64,000 nt of DNA from Ifrita kowaldi (GCA_013398055.1 VZRS01005617.1:63733-127732); one strand, 5' to 3'. Shown: positions 1 through 15,155, numbered from the stretch's first letter. Translations and numbers: made by a program. The notes: generated by a model from the sequence alone, not told the origin.

Positions 1-3000
1 ACATGACTGTGTCTGATAACTGAAGGTTCTTTAATCCCCCAGAATATGTCAAATGCTTGGAAAACCATCTGATGTCTGGAACAAATGAAAAATATCCTGG
101 TCTCATTTCCTGCCAAGCAATGAACTGCAGCTCTCTGGCAACAGCAGCGACAGGTTAAACATTTCCCCCAGGTCCCAAAGCTCCTCATCTGCAGAGCTTG
201 CTCTCATCCAGGAGCGTTGGGTTGTTAGGAGGGAATAGTGGGGACTTCCTTAAAACCAGAGATAAAAATGCCCCAGAACATCAGCGAGCACTTCAACTCC
301 TCTGCTGTAATCACAGAACAGTTCACATGAATTTCAGTATCTTTATTATTCCTGAAATCACCAAACTGTCTGAAGAGCACTTAGAATATAATTTAAGAAA
401 GGGAGCGATAGCAATCACTCTCTCATGGCAAACGTGGTCTTCTCTAGAGTTGTTTTTCACCTCAGGAAAGGTGAATTCTTCGGCACAACATGCATTTCAG
501 CTGCACTCCATGATCCTGATGGGCCCCTTCCAATTTAGTACATTCTGTCATTCTGGGATTTGTAGTAAAATAATTTTTATTTTGCTGCAGTAAAACCATA
601 GAGATACAAGCCATTAGAAAAGCCCTGTAAAAATCAATCAGCCAGGTATGGAAAAGAGGAAAAGCCCCACTATCCATCCCAGTCAGAGTTTTTCTTAAGA
701 AGAGAGAACACTCAGCTTTCCAATTCCTACCAATACCAGGAAATAAAATTCCTTTTCTAGAAGTATTCAATAAAAATATTCCTTCAACTCCACTATTAAT
801 TGATTAAAATTCCTGTTGTAGTCTACTTTTTATTCCAGCTACTGCTCTGACTGGCATATCCAGGGGTTACTCCTCTGCTGCAGGACTTTTGCCTGGACCA
901 AGCCAGAGGAGCCCATCAAGAATGTACCATCACCAGTGGCTCAATTAGAAATGAGTTGGGAGAGGCAGTTAATGACTGGAATTGAACTCATCAGACAGCA
1001 CCTCCTGCTTACAGGCTCAAAATATATTTTAGGCCCATTCCAGTGAAGCACCCAGAGTAAAACAGTGGGATTCAGTTTTTATAAATATATCAAGACCCCA
1101 AGGAAAACCAAAGCGGTTTCTATTTTTGTGTGCTGCTGTTAATGTGTTCAGAAGTGCAGTTAAGGCCTAATATCTTACAGGCCAAGGAGATGGAAAAAAC
1201 CCCACCTCTGTGACAATTTCATGCTCCTAACAACTTTGTTAAGACCTTCTCACAATTCTGTTCTCTAACACCTGACACAAAAGCAGAGTACAACAATAAA
1301 CTTGTTTATTTCCAGCTCCAGCGACAATGAACAATTGAATGCTGCTCAGTAGCAAGAAAATATTTAATGTTCTGTTTCATCTCTTCTGCTGCTCTCTGTT
1401 TCTCCAGCTCAGCCCTGCATCTCTATGACAATCACTACACAAACCACATCATTCTGCAGCCCACACAGGCAGTTAACAATTTATCTCTGTTGTCTCCATC
1501 ACATCCACTTAGGAGAGCAGCAATCATCCCTGCTTTGAGGCTCTGCTAATATGAATAATTAATTTCATCCCTTGAGTACCAACACCAGTTTCCACTGTCC
1601 CTTTAATTACTTGGACAAACAGGTTGGGATCTTCTTTTCCATGACTTTTATACCACAAATCTTTTACTGGGACTGAAGAAACAGTCTTGAATATTCCCCA
1701 TAAAATGTAAGTTAGCACAGTCACAGTCCTCCACAGCACACACGAAATTCCAGCTATGTGCCAGCTGCTTCACCAGCACCTGTTGAATGCACACCTGATG
1801 ATCACCTGGAGCTTCAGCCCTATTAAAAACCCTGCTGCTCTTCCTGTTAGGTCTGCATTGCCACAGGAGGGAAATCTCTCCTGGCGCAGGAGAAAAATCC
1901 CACGCAGAACACGGACAGTTCAACCCCCATAAAAATCGATCTAGTTTTTACCTGAATTGAGCTTTTTTGCCCCCCATTTTCCATTTCAGTGGGAGGATTG
2001 AAGCTGTTCCTCAGAGTCCTCTCAAGCACCGACCTGTCATTTCCCACTGAACACCCTGCCTGGCTTTCAGGCTGACACTGGGATTTCTTTTAAGCTCAGG
2101 GCCACACGATGTCTCAAAGGGCTCACCTTCACAAAAAGAGGAAATATCCTGTGGTTGGCTTAGTCAGGATGCTCAAACAGGGGCACAAATGAAACCCAGA
2201 ACTCGGATTATCACAGCTCAGTGAAGGAATGATGTGAGCCTAAAGCTGAATTTCAGTACAAGCAAAGCACCTTTGATTATCTCATTATCTGACCATGCCT
2301 GCATGGGAAACATGTGCCAGGAATAGCACAGCATGAGTAATTCCGACTCCTCTCATGAAGTTAATATTTAACCTGAAAATTCCCTGTAATCCACGGAAAT
2401 TCACAACAAATCCAAAAGGGCTACTTTGTCTCAGAAAGAAAGAATCAGGGCATGAGCTGTCTTTTCTTGGGTTTTTTAATAGAAAAAGCCAAAACATTCT
2501 ATTAGATCGTTTATGGGCTTTAACTGATATAAACCATGATGCATCCTGAAAGAACTATCAAAGATTCCAAGTGGGAGAATTACAGTTTTCTATTCATTAT
2601 GTCTCCCAGGCTCACAGAAGCTACAAATATTATGCTTTCTCACATCTTACTGCCAAAGCTGAACCCCAGGTTAAGTGGATACAGCTTTCTTTAAGAGCTG
2701 TGCCAGATCAACACTGAAAATGGCATAAATCCGATCCCAAAAGTGTGTGTTTTATATGATTTATAAGCTTTGTTCACGTTTATAACAAATCATTGCCTTC
2801 CAAAAGGCACATTTTAAAAACCTCTTATTTTGCAGTTATTTTTGCACTAAAAGCAGGACATATGTGTGATGATGTTGTTGTATGACACACAGCAATGGCT
2901 AATTAAACCAGCCACATATATTTCATTGTTTAACACTGCAGGTGGTCTGAACAAATCATTTCCAGCTCATATTCCAGAGGCTTGGAACAGAACCGGGATC

Positions 3001-4912
3001 TTAATTTCTCCATATGCAGTTCCCTCTTCCCCCTCAGAGCTCCATTACAAGAGTCAGTCCATTTTGAGGGCAATAAGAAGTTCCTTTCTTTCATGTACAG
3101 GATTATGTGATAGAAAATCTAAAAGAACTAGAAGAATAAATATATAAATAAATAGATCGGGCTGCCTGAGGCCTCTGAAAGGCTCGGCCAGTCTATGCAT
3201 GGAGCAATCTCAGCTCCTTCGATGTCAATTCTGGCTTTGATTTCCTGCTAATGACTCCGTGGGTTTGTGACAGACTAAGAGCACAAAGAGGTCAGTGTGT
3301 TATAAACAAGCTGTGAATTGACTTTGTTTGATTGTCTAAATATAAATACTTAAATACCTAAGAACAAGCAAAAAAACTAATGCATTAAGTGGAAAAGTTA
3401 ATGCACGTGCACATTCACTTTGTCTGTCACACCCTGACTTCTGTGGAGGCAGGATCCCATCCCTGCATTTTCAGTGGCAGATATTAACCCAGGATCCATG
3501 GATTTAGTTGGGTAAAGAACCATTAAAAGGGATGAACTGAGGAGAAAGCCACTTTGCCTTGTCACTAATCACCCCATAGTCACCGTCAGGAAGGCAGAAT
3601 TTTAAAGATGAATTTGATTTCTAGCAAAATTTTCCTCTGTGCATGTAATCAACTTGGCACAATTAGGATACATTCAGCAGAAGATGGAAAGAGGAAGCAA
3701 AAAGGAGTTTGGGTAACAACTTTTTAAAAGGCATCCCTGATTGTGTTGCTCGTCCTGGGACAAAACCAGTGGCTTTAAAGCAAGGTGCACAACAGAAAAG
3801 GGCTGGTATTTACATTTGTAAGCACAAGGTGCTTGTGAAGCACTGACAGTCAGCCCACAGACTTACTCACTCTGCTGAAACAATTGGGACAGACAAAGAA
3901 AGTCAGGAAAAAGCCACTTGGGCAGAAAGCAGTCCACAAAGAAGCCACATCTGAATAATCCACGAGGAGTCACCAGGCATTTCCTGATACAAAACCCCAT
4001 ATATCCTAAAGGAGCTATATAGACTTAATGATTTGGCCTGAAAAAATACTATTTTTTTTTCTGAACTCTCTTCTAAGAGTTTCTAAATAATCTGCAAGAA
4101 TACCTGAAGTGAAGCTAAATAGGGAATCTACCATTTTAAGATCCCAGATACTTTCTGAGTGTGTGCCAACACACAATAAAAAAAGCCAAACTCATCAAAA
4201 ACGACTTTTCTCTCTTGTGCTGGGTTAGTTCTCCAGCTATTTAAATTTATATACTCATTGTGGTTTATCACAGACTGTTACGGCACAGAAGGGCAAACAT
4301 AAACTGCATTGATTACCTCACAGTATTGATAGTCAGAGGCCGCAGAAGCTGACAGGTGAAAAGATAATTAGGGCAGTGATGAACCTCACTGTCATGTCTG
4401 CCTAGAAATACCTGGTTGTATTATATTGAGAAAACCAAAATTTGGTGTCTTTTCAGAGCTATAATCACTTGATTATCTTTTTTTTCTATTTTTTTTTTTT
4501 GCCAGGGGAAGAAATAAAACCCAACCAAATAACCAAAATCAGACTCACTGGGGAAGAAAATCTTACTCAAGGGGCGGTCGCTGCTATTGAAATTTTGCAA
4601 GGACTTCTTGGTTAGTTTGGGTTAATTTATTCCCTGAGGAACCTGTTAGGAACAGCGATTAGGAATAGTGAGGATGAGTATTAAAAGGGAACTGGAAAAC
4701 CTGCCACTCTTACCAATAAGAAGACTAAGAAAAATAAGGATCTTGGCTGCTGCAGGAAACAATGTTCAGTAAAATATTACCACATGTCAGCCCCAAAAAT
4801 GATGCACACAGAGAGGCCGAGCGGCTGCTGCCCATCTTTCCCCCCAAGAAAAAGGTCTGCTTTGGGTCTCTATCATCAAACCAACCAGCAGTTTTTATTG
4901 AATTTGTAGGAA

Positions 4913-4983
4913 TGATGATCTTATGACTAATGACTTAAATATAATGACTAGATCTTATGACTAACGATTAGATCTAATGACTT
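4913..4983. repeat. Degenerate tandem repeat of a 'gatcttatgacta' unit
   Basis: The block gatcttatgactaatgactt recurs with changes as agatcttatgactaacga and gatctaatgactt. It is an AT-rich local duplication of unknown origin. Confidence 0.7.
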
Positions 4984-5568
4984 CTGGCTCTGTCACATTT
5001 GCATTAAATTAACCAATGTGTTGAAAGCCGAGGAGGAGGTTGGGTAGTGATAAATGGCTGAGCAGGCAGACATGGAGACTGCAAAATTTGTCCCCCAGGA
5101 AGCCAGGCTAAAAATAAAAAAAAACCCCACACCAACTAGGTGAACAATCAATTTATTTTAGATTTCTCTGGCAACCATTTCCCTCCAGAGCAGGCAACAG
5201 CTCCCCAGTCAAAGTGTGTGAGCAAACGAAGTTCAATTTACAGCAGTTCCGTATCAGCAGGAATTAAGCCAACCTGCTATTTATGAGCCTTTCCACCCTT
5301 CCTCATTGTACAGAGTGTCTTCCTCAGTGCATCCTAAATCCTTTCTCTGCTGAAGTAGGACACAGATGGAAATGGGAAGTCTGTATCCCGCTGAAGAAAA
5401 TGCTGCAGTTGAATTGCACTTCAGAGAGCGGGTGGAGATTGCTGGAGGTGGAAAAACACGTTTGGGATGCAGGGCACAGGACTTGTAAGGAAGAAAAGAT
5501 GTTTTTCACTCACCAGCAAACTCTGGCTATGCATTTACCTCTCATACACTGCATTTGATTTATTCGTA

Positions 5569-5628
5569 CAATCACAGGATCATGAAAGCTGGAAAAGAGC
5601 TTTAAGAGCAAATCAAAACTGGTCATTC
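5569..5628 (-). mobile_element. CR1 LINE 3' fragment (diverged)
   Basis: The plus strand reads aatcacaggatcatgaaagc then tggaaaagagctttaagag, a decayed version of the reverse-complemented CR1 3' end. Only about 60 bp are recognisable. Confidence 0.5.
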
Positions 5629-6540
5629 GGAATACCTGAGTCTTTCCCTGTAAAATTGTAATTCTAACGTAAAACTCAACTAAAATTTGATCTAAATGAA
5701 GTAAATCCCAACACTGACGCTTAAACGAAAACAAAACAAACAAGTGGAATCGTGTAGATTAAAAAAAAAAATACTCTATCGGCATCTTTAGTTAGCCTGA
5801 ATAAAAAGCAGATTCTCTTTTTGCATGAGGAATCTCAGGCATTAAAAATTTAGATGGGAAGCAGAGCAAGAGACTTTCTGTGCAGAGACCTGAAAGTTGG
5901 AGTCTCTTTCTCCGAGCTGGTTTGCTCAGCAGAGCACTCCTGTGATGGAAGGCTCCTTTCCTAGGCCTCCGTGTGACAAATGCCACAAAAAAACCCACTT
6001 TACAGTGCCCACATTTTACCGTTTCCTCTGAACCTACGAAACACGCTCCATGCTCCTGCCTGGCGTTCATTAACCCACCAGGAGAGGCTGTGGGGACAGA
6101 CAAAGTGAATGGTGGAAAACTGGGAGAAAGAATGCACGTTTGGGGGAGGACTCACACAAAACGTGTGGAGGAGCTAATGGCATCGTTAGCACCAAATTAA
6201 ATGGAGTTTTAATGAGCGTTTTCCCCACAGGAGACCAGGCAGTAAAAATGCTACTTGCTGCAAGTAGGAGCGACGTAAAGATTTGGGGAGACTCTTCAGA
6301 ATCTCTGAGACACAGTGTGTGTCAATGGAATCTTTTAGCAAAATGCCATGATATAAATACTCAGTGTTCTCTAATCTGCCAGATATTTTCACCACCTAGA
6401 AGCACAACTTTTTATCTGAATCTCTCCCTGTGAAGGGGCTGGTGAAACAAACATCTGAGGCCTATTGTTACATATTCAAAATCAAATCAAGTTGATAATG
6501 GGGTTTGGATTACATAGCTGAAGTATTAATTTTTTTAAAA

Positions 6541-6556
6541 ATTATTATTATTATTA
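6541..6556. repeat. (ATT)5 microsatellite
   Basis: Five ATT units follow a T/A-rich stretch. Confidence 0.9.
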
Positions 6557-9435
6557 CTTGGAATTCTGAGTATCAAAGAATCCTTAGTCAACTATTTGAC
6601 CCCAAATTTAAAAGAGGAGTCACCAAAGTAAAGAAACTTCTCTCCAAAAGTAGGTGATAAAATCCACGTTAGTTCAGTTGGTTGGATGAAGGACGGAAGG
6701 GGAGCATTGCTACTGAATTTTTCTCCTGCTGATTACTTGTGACTGAGAAAGAAAACTGTAAGATGGTCTGCTCTGGGCATGGAAAAGGGGTTTAAGTAGT
6801 GTCTCGAGGCCAGAAATTCAAAAGGAACCTACAGAAGAGTGGCCAAAAATAGCACATTTGTAGATGATATTAAGCCCTTGGCCCTATCTATGTAGACCTT
6901 CCATTAACTGGTTTCTCCGGAATTGAATTTATACTTCAAAGGATTAGATTTTCAGGTTGCCATTTTAGCACAGTTAAATTTTCTAATATTAATGGCCATA
7001 AATTAAATCTCAGTTCAGTTCAAAATCTAGTTATGCATTTAATTCCATTAACTTCCTGGCACGGAAAATGTACCCAGACAATGAGATGCTCTGCACACTT
7101 GTAACTAGCAGCAATATTTATTTAAAAGCGTTTTCTAAAAAAGTCTGTCTTTCTTTCCCCCAAATCAAGAAAATTTCTTATTTTTTCCTGGTGGCTTTTC
7201 CCATTTATCTCTTTGCTCCAGAACCACAAAGAGTAAAGATGGGTGGAGCCAATCCCTGTGTAGCTCTTAGATTTGTCTTGCAGCCTCTTTCCTTTTCATT
7301 TTGCTTTTGTGGATGAATTAAGTTAGATTTGCATGCAGCCGAGTAGAAGCCCAATCATTTTATCTGTATTCGATTGTAAATTATTAATTCCTGTGGCTTA
7401 TTAATGCATATTCAATGCAGAAAGCTTTAGATGCTCCATAAACATTCTGCAGCTGGATACTGCTTTTCTTTAAATGCAAAGCAAAACCAAACAGTTTGCA
7501 GGAAGTATGGGAGCTGTGGCATAGTAACAACGGCCTCTTTTTGTGTTCAGCTAATTCTCATCTATCCAGTCAACCTAGGCAACAAAATAATCACATGACT
7601 CTATTTCTTTTGTGTATTAGAGATACGTAATTCATCTGCGAATCCATTTAAAGGACTGTGATTTAAAATCAACAAGCCCAAGGCAGTGGGTGAGACCAAA
7701 TAAATGTTGTCAGTGACCTTTGGCCCCTGGAGTGCCAGGTAACAGACTCTGCTTGGGAAGCAGCCACGCAGAATCCGAGCCTGCAGCTTCCATTCTGGCT
7801 GGGCAGCAGCACGACTTTTAAAGGCAAGTTGCTGTGCTCTCAGTGCTCTTCTGCTCAGAGGAATCTGGCTGCATTGATAAGACACTGGAGTTTTAAAATT
7901 CACCAGAGAGAGGAAAAATATCAAAGTGATCTCTACAAATTCTACCTTCTGGAGCTGGATTGGTTTTATCCCATATTTAATAGAAAGGATACAACCAGCT
8001 CTGGGTTTAACACTCATCTCGCACAACTAGGACAGCTTTTTAAGCTGCTGGAAAACCAAGATAAAGCATTTCTAAATCATAACACTGGAGAGCTATCATA
8101 GAACGTGACAAGAGAAATAAGTGGTGGTATCAGTGTGGCAGGGAAAGGTCACATTTCTTCAGATAGAAAGGAAAAACATTCACATAGCACTTCAAATGTA
8201 CATTATTTATTGTTATTATGAGTGGTTAAATGAATCAACATGTAGAGCAGTACCAGGCCAGGCCAGATGCAGGGAAACAACACAAAGAGCTTGCAGCTGC
8301 TGCTGATTCAAGAAGCAGCATGCAGGTGCTTTTTAGCTAAAATTCTAAAATTCCCTTTTAATTTGGAAATGATCTTGGCTGAAAGCACTCAGGGACAGCA
8401 TCTGTGCACAGACAGCACTGGTGCCAATTGCCTCCCGTGAACTCAACCACTTGGCTCTGCTGGTGCTGCAAAATGGACCTTGCAAATTACAAAGACCTGC
8501 TTTTAAAACTCTCTGTTTTGAGGCAGAGCATCCAAAGCTGCAGCATTGAGTTTTACTACAACTGCTGGGCTTAAACACACAGCACTGAGAAGGAAAAGGC
8601 TCCTTTTCTCAGCCCTCCCTCTGCAGGTTTATCCCAGACAGGGCAGAGAGACGCCTTCAAGCCTGATTTTTTGGGAGTTTTGATGACCACCATATCACAG
8701 ATACCTATGAGAGGGTTCCTCTAAGGTCTCATCTAAAAGAGCTGGGAACAAATGTGCTCATGTCCCCACCCGTTGTATCTTCCTCTTGCTTGGACTTAGG
8801 GAAAAAGAAAAACCAGTGCAAACTCCCATAAAGCTGAAGCTGTGTTAAAAAGGGGACCCTGCATTCAGTATTTTGCCTGTCACATACTTCTGCTTCTACT
8901 CACATTGCATGGGAATTACATCCACCCTTCTAATAGGAGCAGAAAGGAAAGGTTGGTTATGAAGGAAGAATTGGGAAGAGGTTATTTGTCATTTAACAGC
9001 ATGCAGTGAACACTGCAATTTCTGCTTCAGCATCCCTTTAATCTTCAAATAAAGAGAATTATTAGTATATTACTGTTCCTTCCTCCCTCTTCCCTCCAAG
9101 ATGCTACTTTGAAGTTACATTCTATATATTATTTCCAGTATGTGAACCCATCCACACACCTCAGAGCCTGAGCTTCAAGCCCTTCTTCAAGGCTTTCCGT
9201 TCATTTTCATGCCAAGTTGTTTCATTAGGTACAGTTTCATCCTTCCTTGGGGCAAGAGAGCACGACTGGATACCTCCCTGACATCCACAACAAAGCTTGG
9301 AATTAGTATGCAATCCTTTCTTACCTTCTGGGTTGGAAACTGTCAGCATGGAATTAGTAATATCAGGAATTAGTGATACTCCTCAACCAAGGTGATTAAA
9401 TCACTGAGAAGCAGAAGTGGGTCTCACAGAAGTTT

Positions 9436-9540
9436 CACCAGAATCCCAGACTCATTTAGGTTGGAAAAGCCCTCTGAGGTCATGGAATCCAACCATTAAC
9501 CCAGCACTGAACCACAATTCTGTGCCTATTAACTCCAGGT
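9436..9540 (-). mobile_element. CR1 LINE 3' fragment
   Basis: The sequence contains cagaatcccagactcattta followed by ggttggaaaagccctctgag and a 'tccaaccattaacccagcac' motif. These are the usual reverse-complemented CR1 3' UTR blocks. The 5' side decays after about 100 bp. Confidence 0.75.
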
Positions 9541-12153
9541 AAAAGGGCACAGATGAGTTCCAGCATGTCCTGTCAGGGGTGGTGCAGTTTTAAGGCATTT
9601 TTCCTGCTTCCGGGAGGAAATTTTTCAACATGCATTGTGATTCTGTGCAAGGAAGGATTATTAACTCATAAGCAAAGACAGACCTGCTGAATTATTTAAA
9701 ACTGTTCTGAAAACAACCCAGTCCATAAGCATTTAGGCAGATAAATATAACACGGGACGTTCTTGTAGCTTCACCAACCCTGCGAAGTGACCAAGCACTA
9801 AAAGCACCTCCTGGCCTTTAAGTTCCAATATTTAACAGCAGTTTTTTGTATGTTTATTCAAGCTAACTTAACACTGGGCTGAGACCCAGTACACAGTAAA
9901 TAACCTCAGCTGCATTTATATGATTTTTCAGCTTCATGATATGCAAAGCACTGGGTTGCACTTCTCCAACTTCGAGCTCGGAGAAGGCGGCGGCACTGAC
10001 TGAATAAAATCCCTGCAACTTCACCACACAAGCCAGAACATGTGCCTCGACTTTCAAACGTGCCTCCCCTCTCAGAGGCAGGAAGCAATTACTTCTATTT
10101 CTTCCCTTTCAATAACACACTTGCATCTGCATAATGCGGTTCTGTGGCAGATTACTGAAATTCCTTGCCACGGCAGCAGCAAGCACACAGGCTAGTTTGG
10201 GCTCAGCCTCTCCTGCTGATCCCACGCACTTGTAATTGCACAAGGACGGTATTAACCCGCTGGGAAAGATCAGGGATCTTGCAAATTCCCACTCTGCATC
10301 TTCCTGGTTTACTACAGGCAAGTCAGGCTGCTGCCAATCTTATCCGACCACGCAGGTCCTGGAAGAGGCAACAGCCACAAAACTCAGCTGATGGCCTGAA
10401 GGAGTGAGGAGGTGAACTCTGGGGAGGGGAAAAAAAGGAAAAGGAAGTCTTCCATATGTGTAGGATATCCCTGAGCTGGTAGATTTTATCAAGTTCTGGA
10501 TCTGGAAGCAGATTTTCAGCATGTTTTGATAACCAGCTCGATAATCTCACAGAGAAGAGATCTTATGACACGTAAATATTTTTCATTTAGAAACGCAAGG
10601 AAGGAATTTAAGGCCACAGCAGCCACATTTAGCAACCTAACAAAAGCACCTGAAAGGAGCTGCAATATAAAATTTACAGCCAAAACACACAAATGGCAAA
10701 AAAAAAAGCACCATTTCAATCAGAAAGCTTCTTGGCAACTAGAATCTAATTTGGGGTATTTAGCCAGCTTTTTATGAGCCTATATTTCATTTTGTCACAG
10801 GATTTTCCAAATTAAAAATGGTGAAGAGATCATTTGATATACTAAAACTGAAATAATTCTTAATATTATTGTTGATTCAACAGTGTACTGGACCACTGCC
10901 AAGACCAGAAGCTATAGTCAATTAGTTTAGGAACATATGTCTTCATGTGTTGGGAAGAACCGGGGTGCAATTAAATTCACAAAAATTATTCAGCAGATGG
11001 AATCAAATTAATGTGTTCCTGTGTCTTATCTTCATAGAATTGTGTTTATTTTTTTTTTTGCTTTAAAAAAAACCCCAAAACCCAAAAAACCAAAACCAGC
11101 TATAAACATAAAAAGAGATATATTTTATTTTTTTCTGTTGAGATGCAAAGATGAGGATCAGAAGCTGTTTAGAACACAAGGAATGCATTTGTACGGTCTG
11201 TATTTCCTCAATTCCAATGCATACAGTGTAGAGCATCTCTAGCCAGGGGAGCAACAAGTGAAAGTCTTTTGAAATGTGCAGGAATAAAGATAATAAAGAT
11301 ACACAAGATACGGGTGGATTAAAATCCTGCCCCACTCCAGGGTTGCTTCCAGCTTCAAGTATTTGTCTCCACCCTCAGCATTCAGTCCCCTCTGGTTCAC
11401 CTGGGACCAGAAAACTGATAAAAGTAATTAAGGATAAATCCATCCTTAGATGCGTGGCTGCATCCTCGGGAAAGAAAAACCCCAGTGCACCTCTACTTCA
11501 ATCCTGGAGCACGTGAGGAGAGGGAAATGTAGATGGCTGAACCTCCCTGACAGTTTACTCAGACTTTAAAACCCTTTTGACAAGCTCTGTGCAAAAGACT
11601 ATTAAAGCACGAGGTGAAGCAGAACCTGGTTAAGGAGCAGAAAAAGGAGGAATGAGTCACCCCCTTTTAGTGCCTTGAAAGAAAGGGTAATGTCCCTCAC
11701 TTCCCCGATGGAAATCAGGCAGGCTGAGTAGCACAGAGGCAAACTACCGGAGCAGACAATCACTCTCAGTCAGAGCTTGAGCTTGCTGAAATTCCAAAAG
11801 GAGCCTAAAAGCAGGGAAAGTCAATTCCCAGTCTGATAGCAGGGATGTTTTCATCTGTGGGAACAGAGGATGTTCAGCACTGACAAAAGGAGACCTGGCC
11901 TTCACTGCACAGGTCCTTCTGCCCACACTTTGCATTGCATGGCAGCTGAGCTTCTAAATGAAAAGGAAACATACCTGAAAACCTCTATTTTTATTGCTGA
12001 TAGGTAAATACATGATCACAGAAGTGAAATATGTCTGTTAGTGAGTTCTAGACTTTGGGGAGGCCCCCCCTGGCAGCAGGATGGGCCTAAAAGCCCTTTC
12101 AGGGGCACAGCAGTGCTCTGAGGCCTGGTGGGTTTAGTGTTGCATATTTTCCC

Positions 12154-12182
12154 AGAAAAAGAAAAAAAAGAAAGAAAGAAAG
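12154..12182. repeat. (GAAA)n-rich purine tract
   Basis: An interrupted GAAA repeat of about 29 nt. Confidence 0.85.
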
Positions 12183-13892
12183 TTCTTTTATAGCACAGAG
12201 CAAGCAACTCAGAGGCCTTTTCTCAGAATCCAGACTGGGAAAAAGAGGGCGTGAGGCAGGGCACAAGCTAACCTGGTAATGTGTGGAATTGCTGCTGCCC
12301 AGGTTCTGCAGCTGCAGCCCCCCCTCACAGCCCAGAATCTCCAGCTCCAGTATCTCCCCACCACCCCCAGTTTATAATTCTCATCACTGAGGCACAACTT
12401 TGACCATTGCCCTGTCACCTTCCCATATCCACCTATCCAGCTGGCAATTCCTTTGTATTTGCCCTGCGTGATGAGTTTTTCTCCATCTGAGCAAAACCCT
12501 CTCAATTTCACACGAGCCAAAATTTAATGAGCAAACATCTCCGAAGAATAATATCTTCTAATCATGGCACAAAATCATTAATCTCTATCCATCCTGAAAA
12601 TTGTGTTTTGTTCACAGCTGCTTGTAGTTGACCCCTCAGCCATCTCCCTATCCAAGTTTTTTTCCACCTCCAACAATAATTTCCTGTGGAATGCTAAAGT
12701 AATGTTTTGTTTAAAACCAAACAGATTGACTGTCCTGCACTAATCTCTGCCTTTAGTCTTCCCAAACCAGCACGAAAAAAAAAAATTCAATTTATACCAG
12801 TTCCCATTTGCTTCCCATTCACTTTCAGGTTGCCACCTATCATATTTAAAATTCTGGGTTAAAACTTCCCACAGATTTGACCAATCAGAGAACCAGCAGT
12901 ACTCACATTTTCTGAGTACAGATGTCATGTTCACTACTCATCTTTCCTGCTGGCCTGTACTCTGACTCCTGAGAAATGCGAGCACCATAAATGCTGTTCA
13001 CCAACTCTGTGCTTGACTGCCAGGCTCATTTTCAGCAGACACCTGATCACCCACCATGTGAACCCTACATTAAGCTAGCACAAAGCACTCCTTTTTCTCT
13101 CCAGAGTCAAAGAAGAAGTGATGCTACATGTTGGGAGAGCTATGAATATGTTATATGTACCCCGAATATCAACAGGAATGAACATTTTTTAATTTCCCCC
13201 CAAATCCTACAGATCTCCACAGCCTCCTTTGCTGACTTTTTAATTTTAACTGTGCTTTGCACATTTAATTTTGATGGCTGATAGTCCTGCAGGTATCTGG
13301 GCAGTATTCAGTCCCCACAGAAATCTGCCATCTCTTCCTGAGGAAAATAAAACATCCCAAGCCTCTCCTAGTGTTATCATTCTTTTAAAACTACATTCAA
13401 AACCATTTCATGACTCTGAGTTATTTCTCCAGAGGAATCCCACTGAAGTTCACCTAAGCTGCAATGGCTTGGAGCATTTTTCACCCCGTGTCATATCTGT
13501 TTCAGCCAGACTCTGGCTGTACCACTTGTTCCAGCAGTAATAACAATAAATTGCCTCTTTTCTATTCCTCAAACACGGGCTTGTATTGCCTCCTTTAGCT
13601 GTCAACAGTGTTATATAGATTTCCTCCTAACAAATCTATCTACCCTTGCCATGAGCTCCCACTGACTCAGATCTCTCAGGTGGCTCTAAGCCTGTGAAGT
13701 GATCCTTGCATTTCATCCCTCAAAACATTTCTAACTCACTGTGGCTCTGATGCTGGATGTATTTAATGAGTTCCCTCTCCTCATGCCCGTGGATTGATCT
13801 TTCTCTCCTTCCACATACACTGGGTGCTTCTGGCTTTTCCCTCTCATTTTTTTATAAGAGCAGGACTCTTCCATGTGCTCCACAACCAAACA

Positions 13893-13913
13893 CAGCAGCA
13901 GCAGCAGCAGCAG
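13893..13913. repeat. (CAG)7 microsatellite
   Basis: Seven uninterrupted CAG units. Frames through it give short poly-Gln, poly-Ser or poly-Ala (poly-Cys on the other strand), but no surrounding sequence looks like a real coding exon. Confidence 0.92.
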
Positions 13914-15155
13914 CTCTGGAATTCCCACACAGCGGAATCTCCCTGTGCCATACAAGTGTTTATCCCTGACCAGGAACAGGAGAAAATGGAGGAACACTTT
14001 CTTTGCACATCTCCTGGCCTGTCAAAACAGTTGCTCTGCCTGCCAGCACTCGCTACCTTCATGACTGGCATATTCTGCTGGTGTCAGCGAGACCCAAAAG
14101 CCACCAACTGCTCGGGAAAAAAATAAAAAAAATTAAGTATGAATGGAAATAAGGTCCACAAAGGCGAAACAAATTCTTGTACTTTGCCATAATGTTGAGG
14201 CCCACGCAGGAAATCCACGGCACTGGTACCCTTTCAGAAGCCCTGTCAGAGGGCTGAGGGAAGAGCCCTGCAGGGACTGGAGCTCTCCCTCGGTCCAGCC
14301 CCCAGGGAAAACGTGGCAACAGGCTGGGAGGGTTCCCAAACACAGACCAAACTGCTCTCTGGCATTTCTCTTAGCTGCCATTTCAGCCTCTGAGGATACT
14401 TCATACCAAACTTTCTCCCAGGCACTTTCTCATTCTAGAATCATATTCCTTGCTAATTCTCCATTCCTCAGACTTTTAGCACAGGCTTAGCCTCCATCTC
14501 CTGCCAGTCCCAGTCTTCCCAGTTTATCCTCAGTGCCACTTCCCTTCTACTCATCCCCCATTCCTTTTTCTTTGTTATTTAGGAATTTCACCTGCTCTAC
14601 CCCTCATGATGCATCCCATTTCTCATTACCCATTCTTCCTGTTCCTTCCCCTAGTTCATGGTCTCTCCTTCCCTAACTCTTTCCCCCATACAGATGCGGT
14701 TCCTGGGTTATCCCTATTTCTCTCCAGTTCCTGTGCCTCTTCCATGGCTGTTTGTAAGGCCATGGTTCAGCCAGGCCTGCTCCCTCACTTCAGGTGTGCC
14801 CACCATCCAGCTTCATTGGCACTGGAGAGAAAGGTCTGGGATTTCCACCAGATTTCAGAAAGTCAGCTGAGGGAACAACTACAGTTAGAGAACTGACAAG
14901 CAGAACCAAACACAATTTGGGCATGTCTTCAAAAGAAAACTTCTTGCTCAAAAGCATAGGAGCACTATCATTTTTCCATTCAAAAAGCTCACCAGAATTT
15001 AAGAAAAAAAAAAATCAACAAAAGGAGGAAAACCAACTAAGAGAGAAAACATCAACTCAAACAGCTTCAGCAAGTGCTTAATAACTTGAGCAAAGTTTCT
15101 AAGAGTGGCAAGTATCTGACAACAGTTGTATCCCAAGCAGTAGAAGCATGTCTAT

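Noticed and set aside
13757..14126. Several ORFs with poly-Gln, poly-Ser, poly-Ala or poly-Cys
   Set aside because: All are readings of the same CAG microsatellite in different frames; none has coding context.
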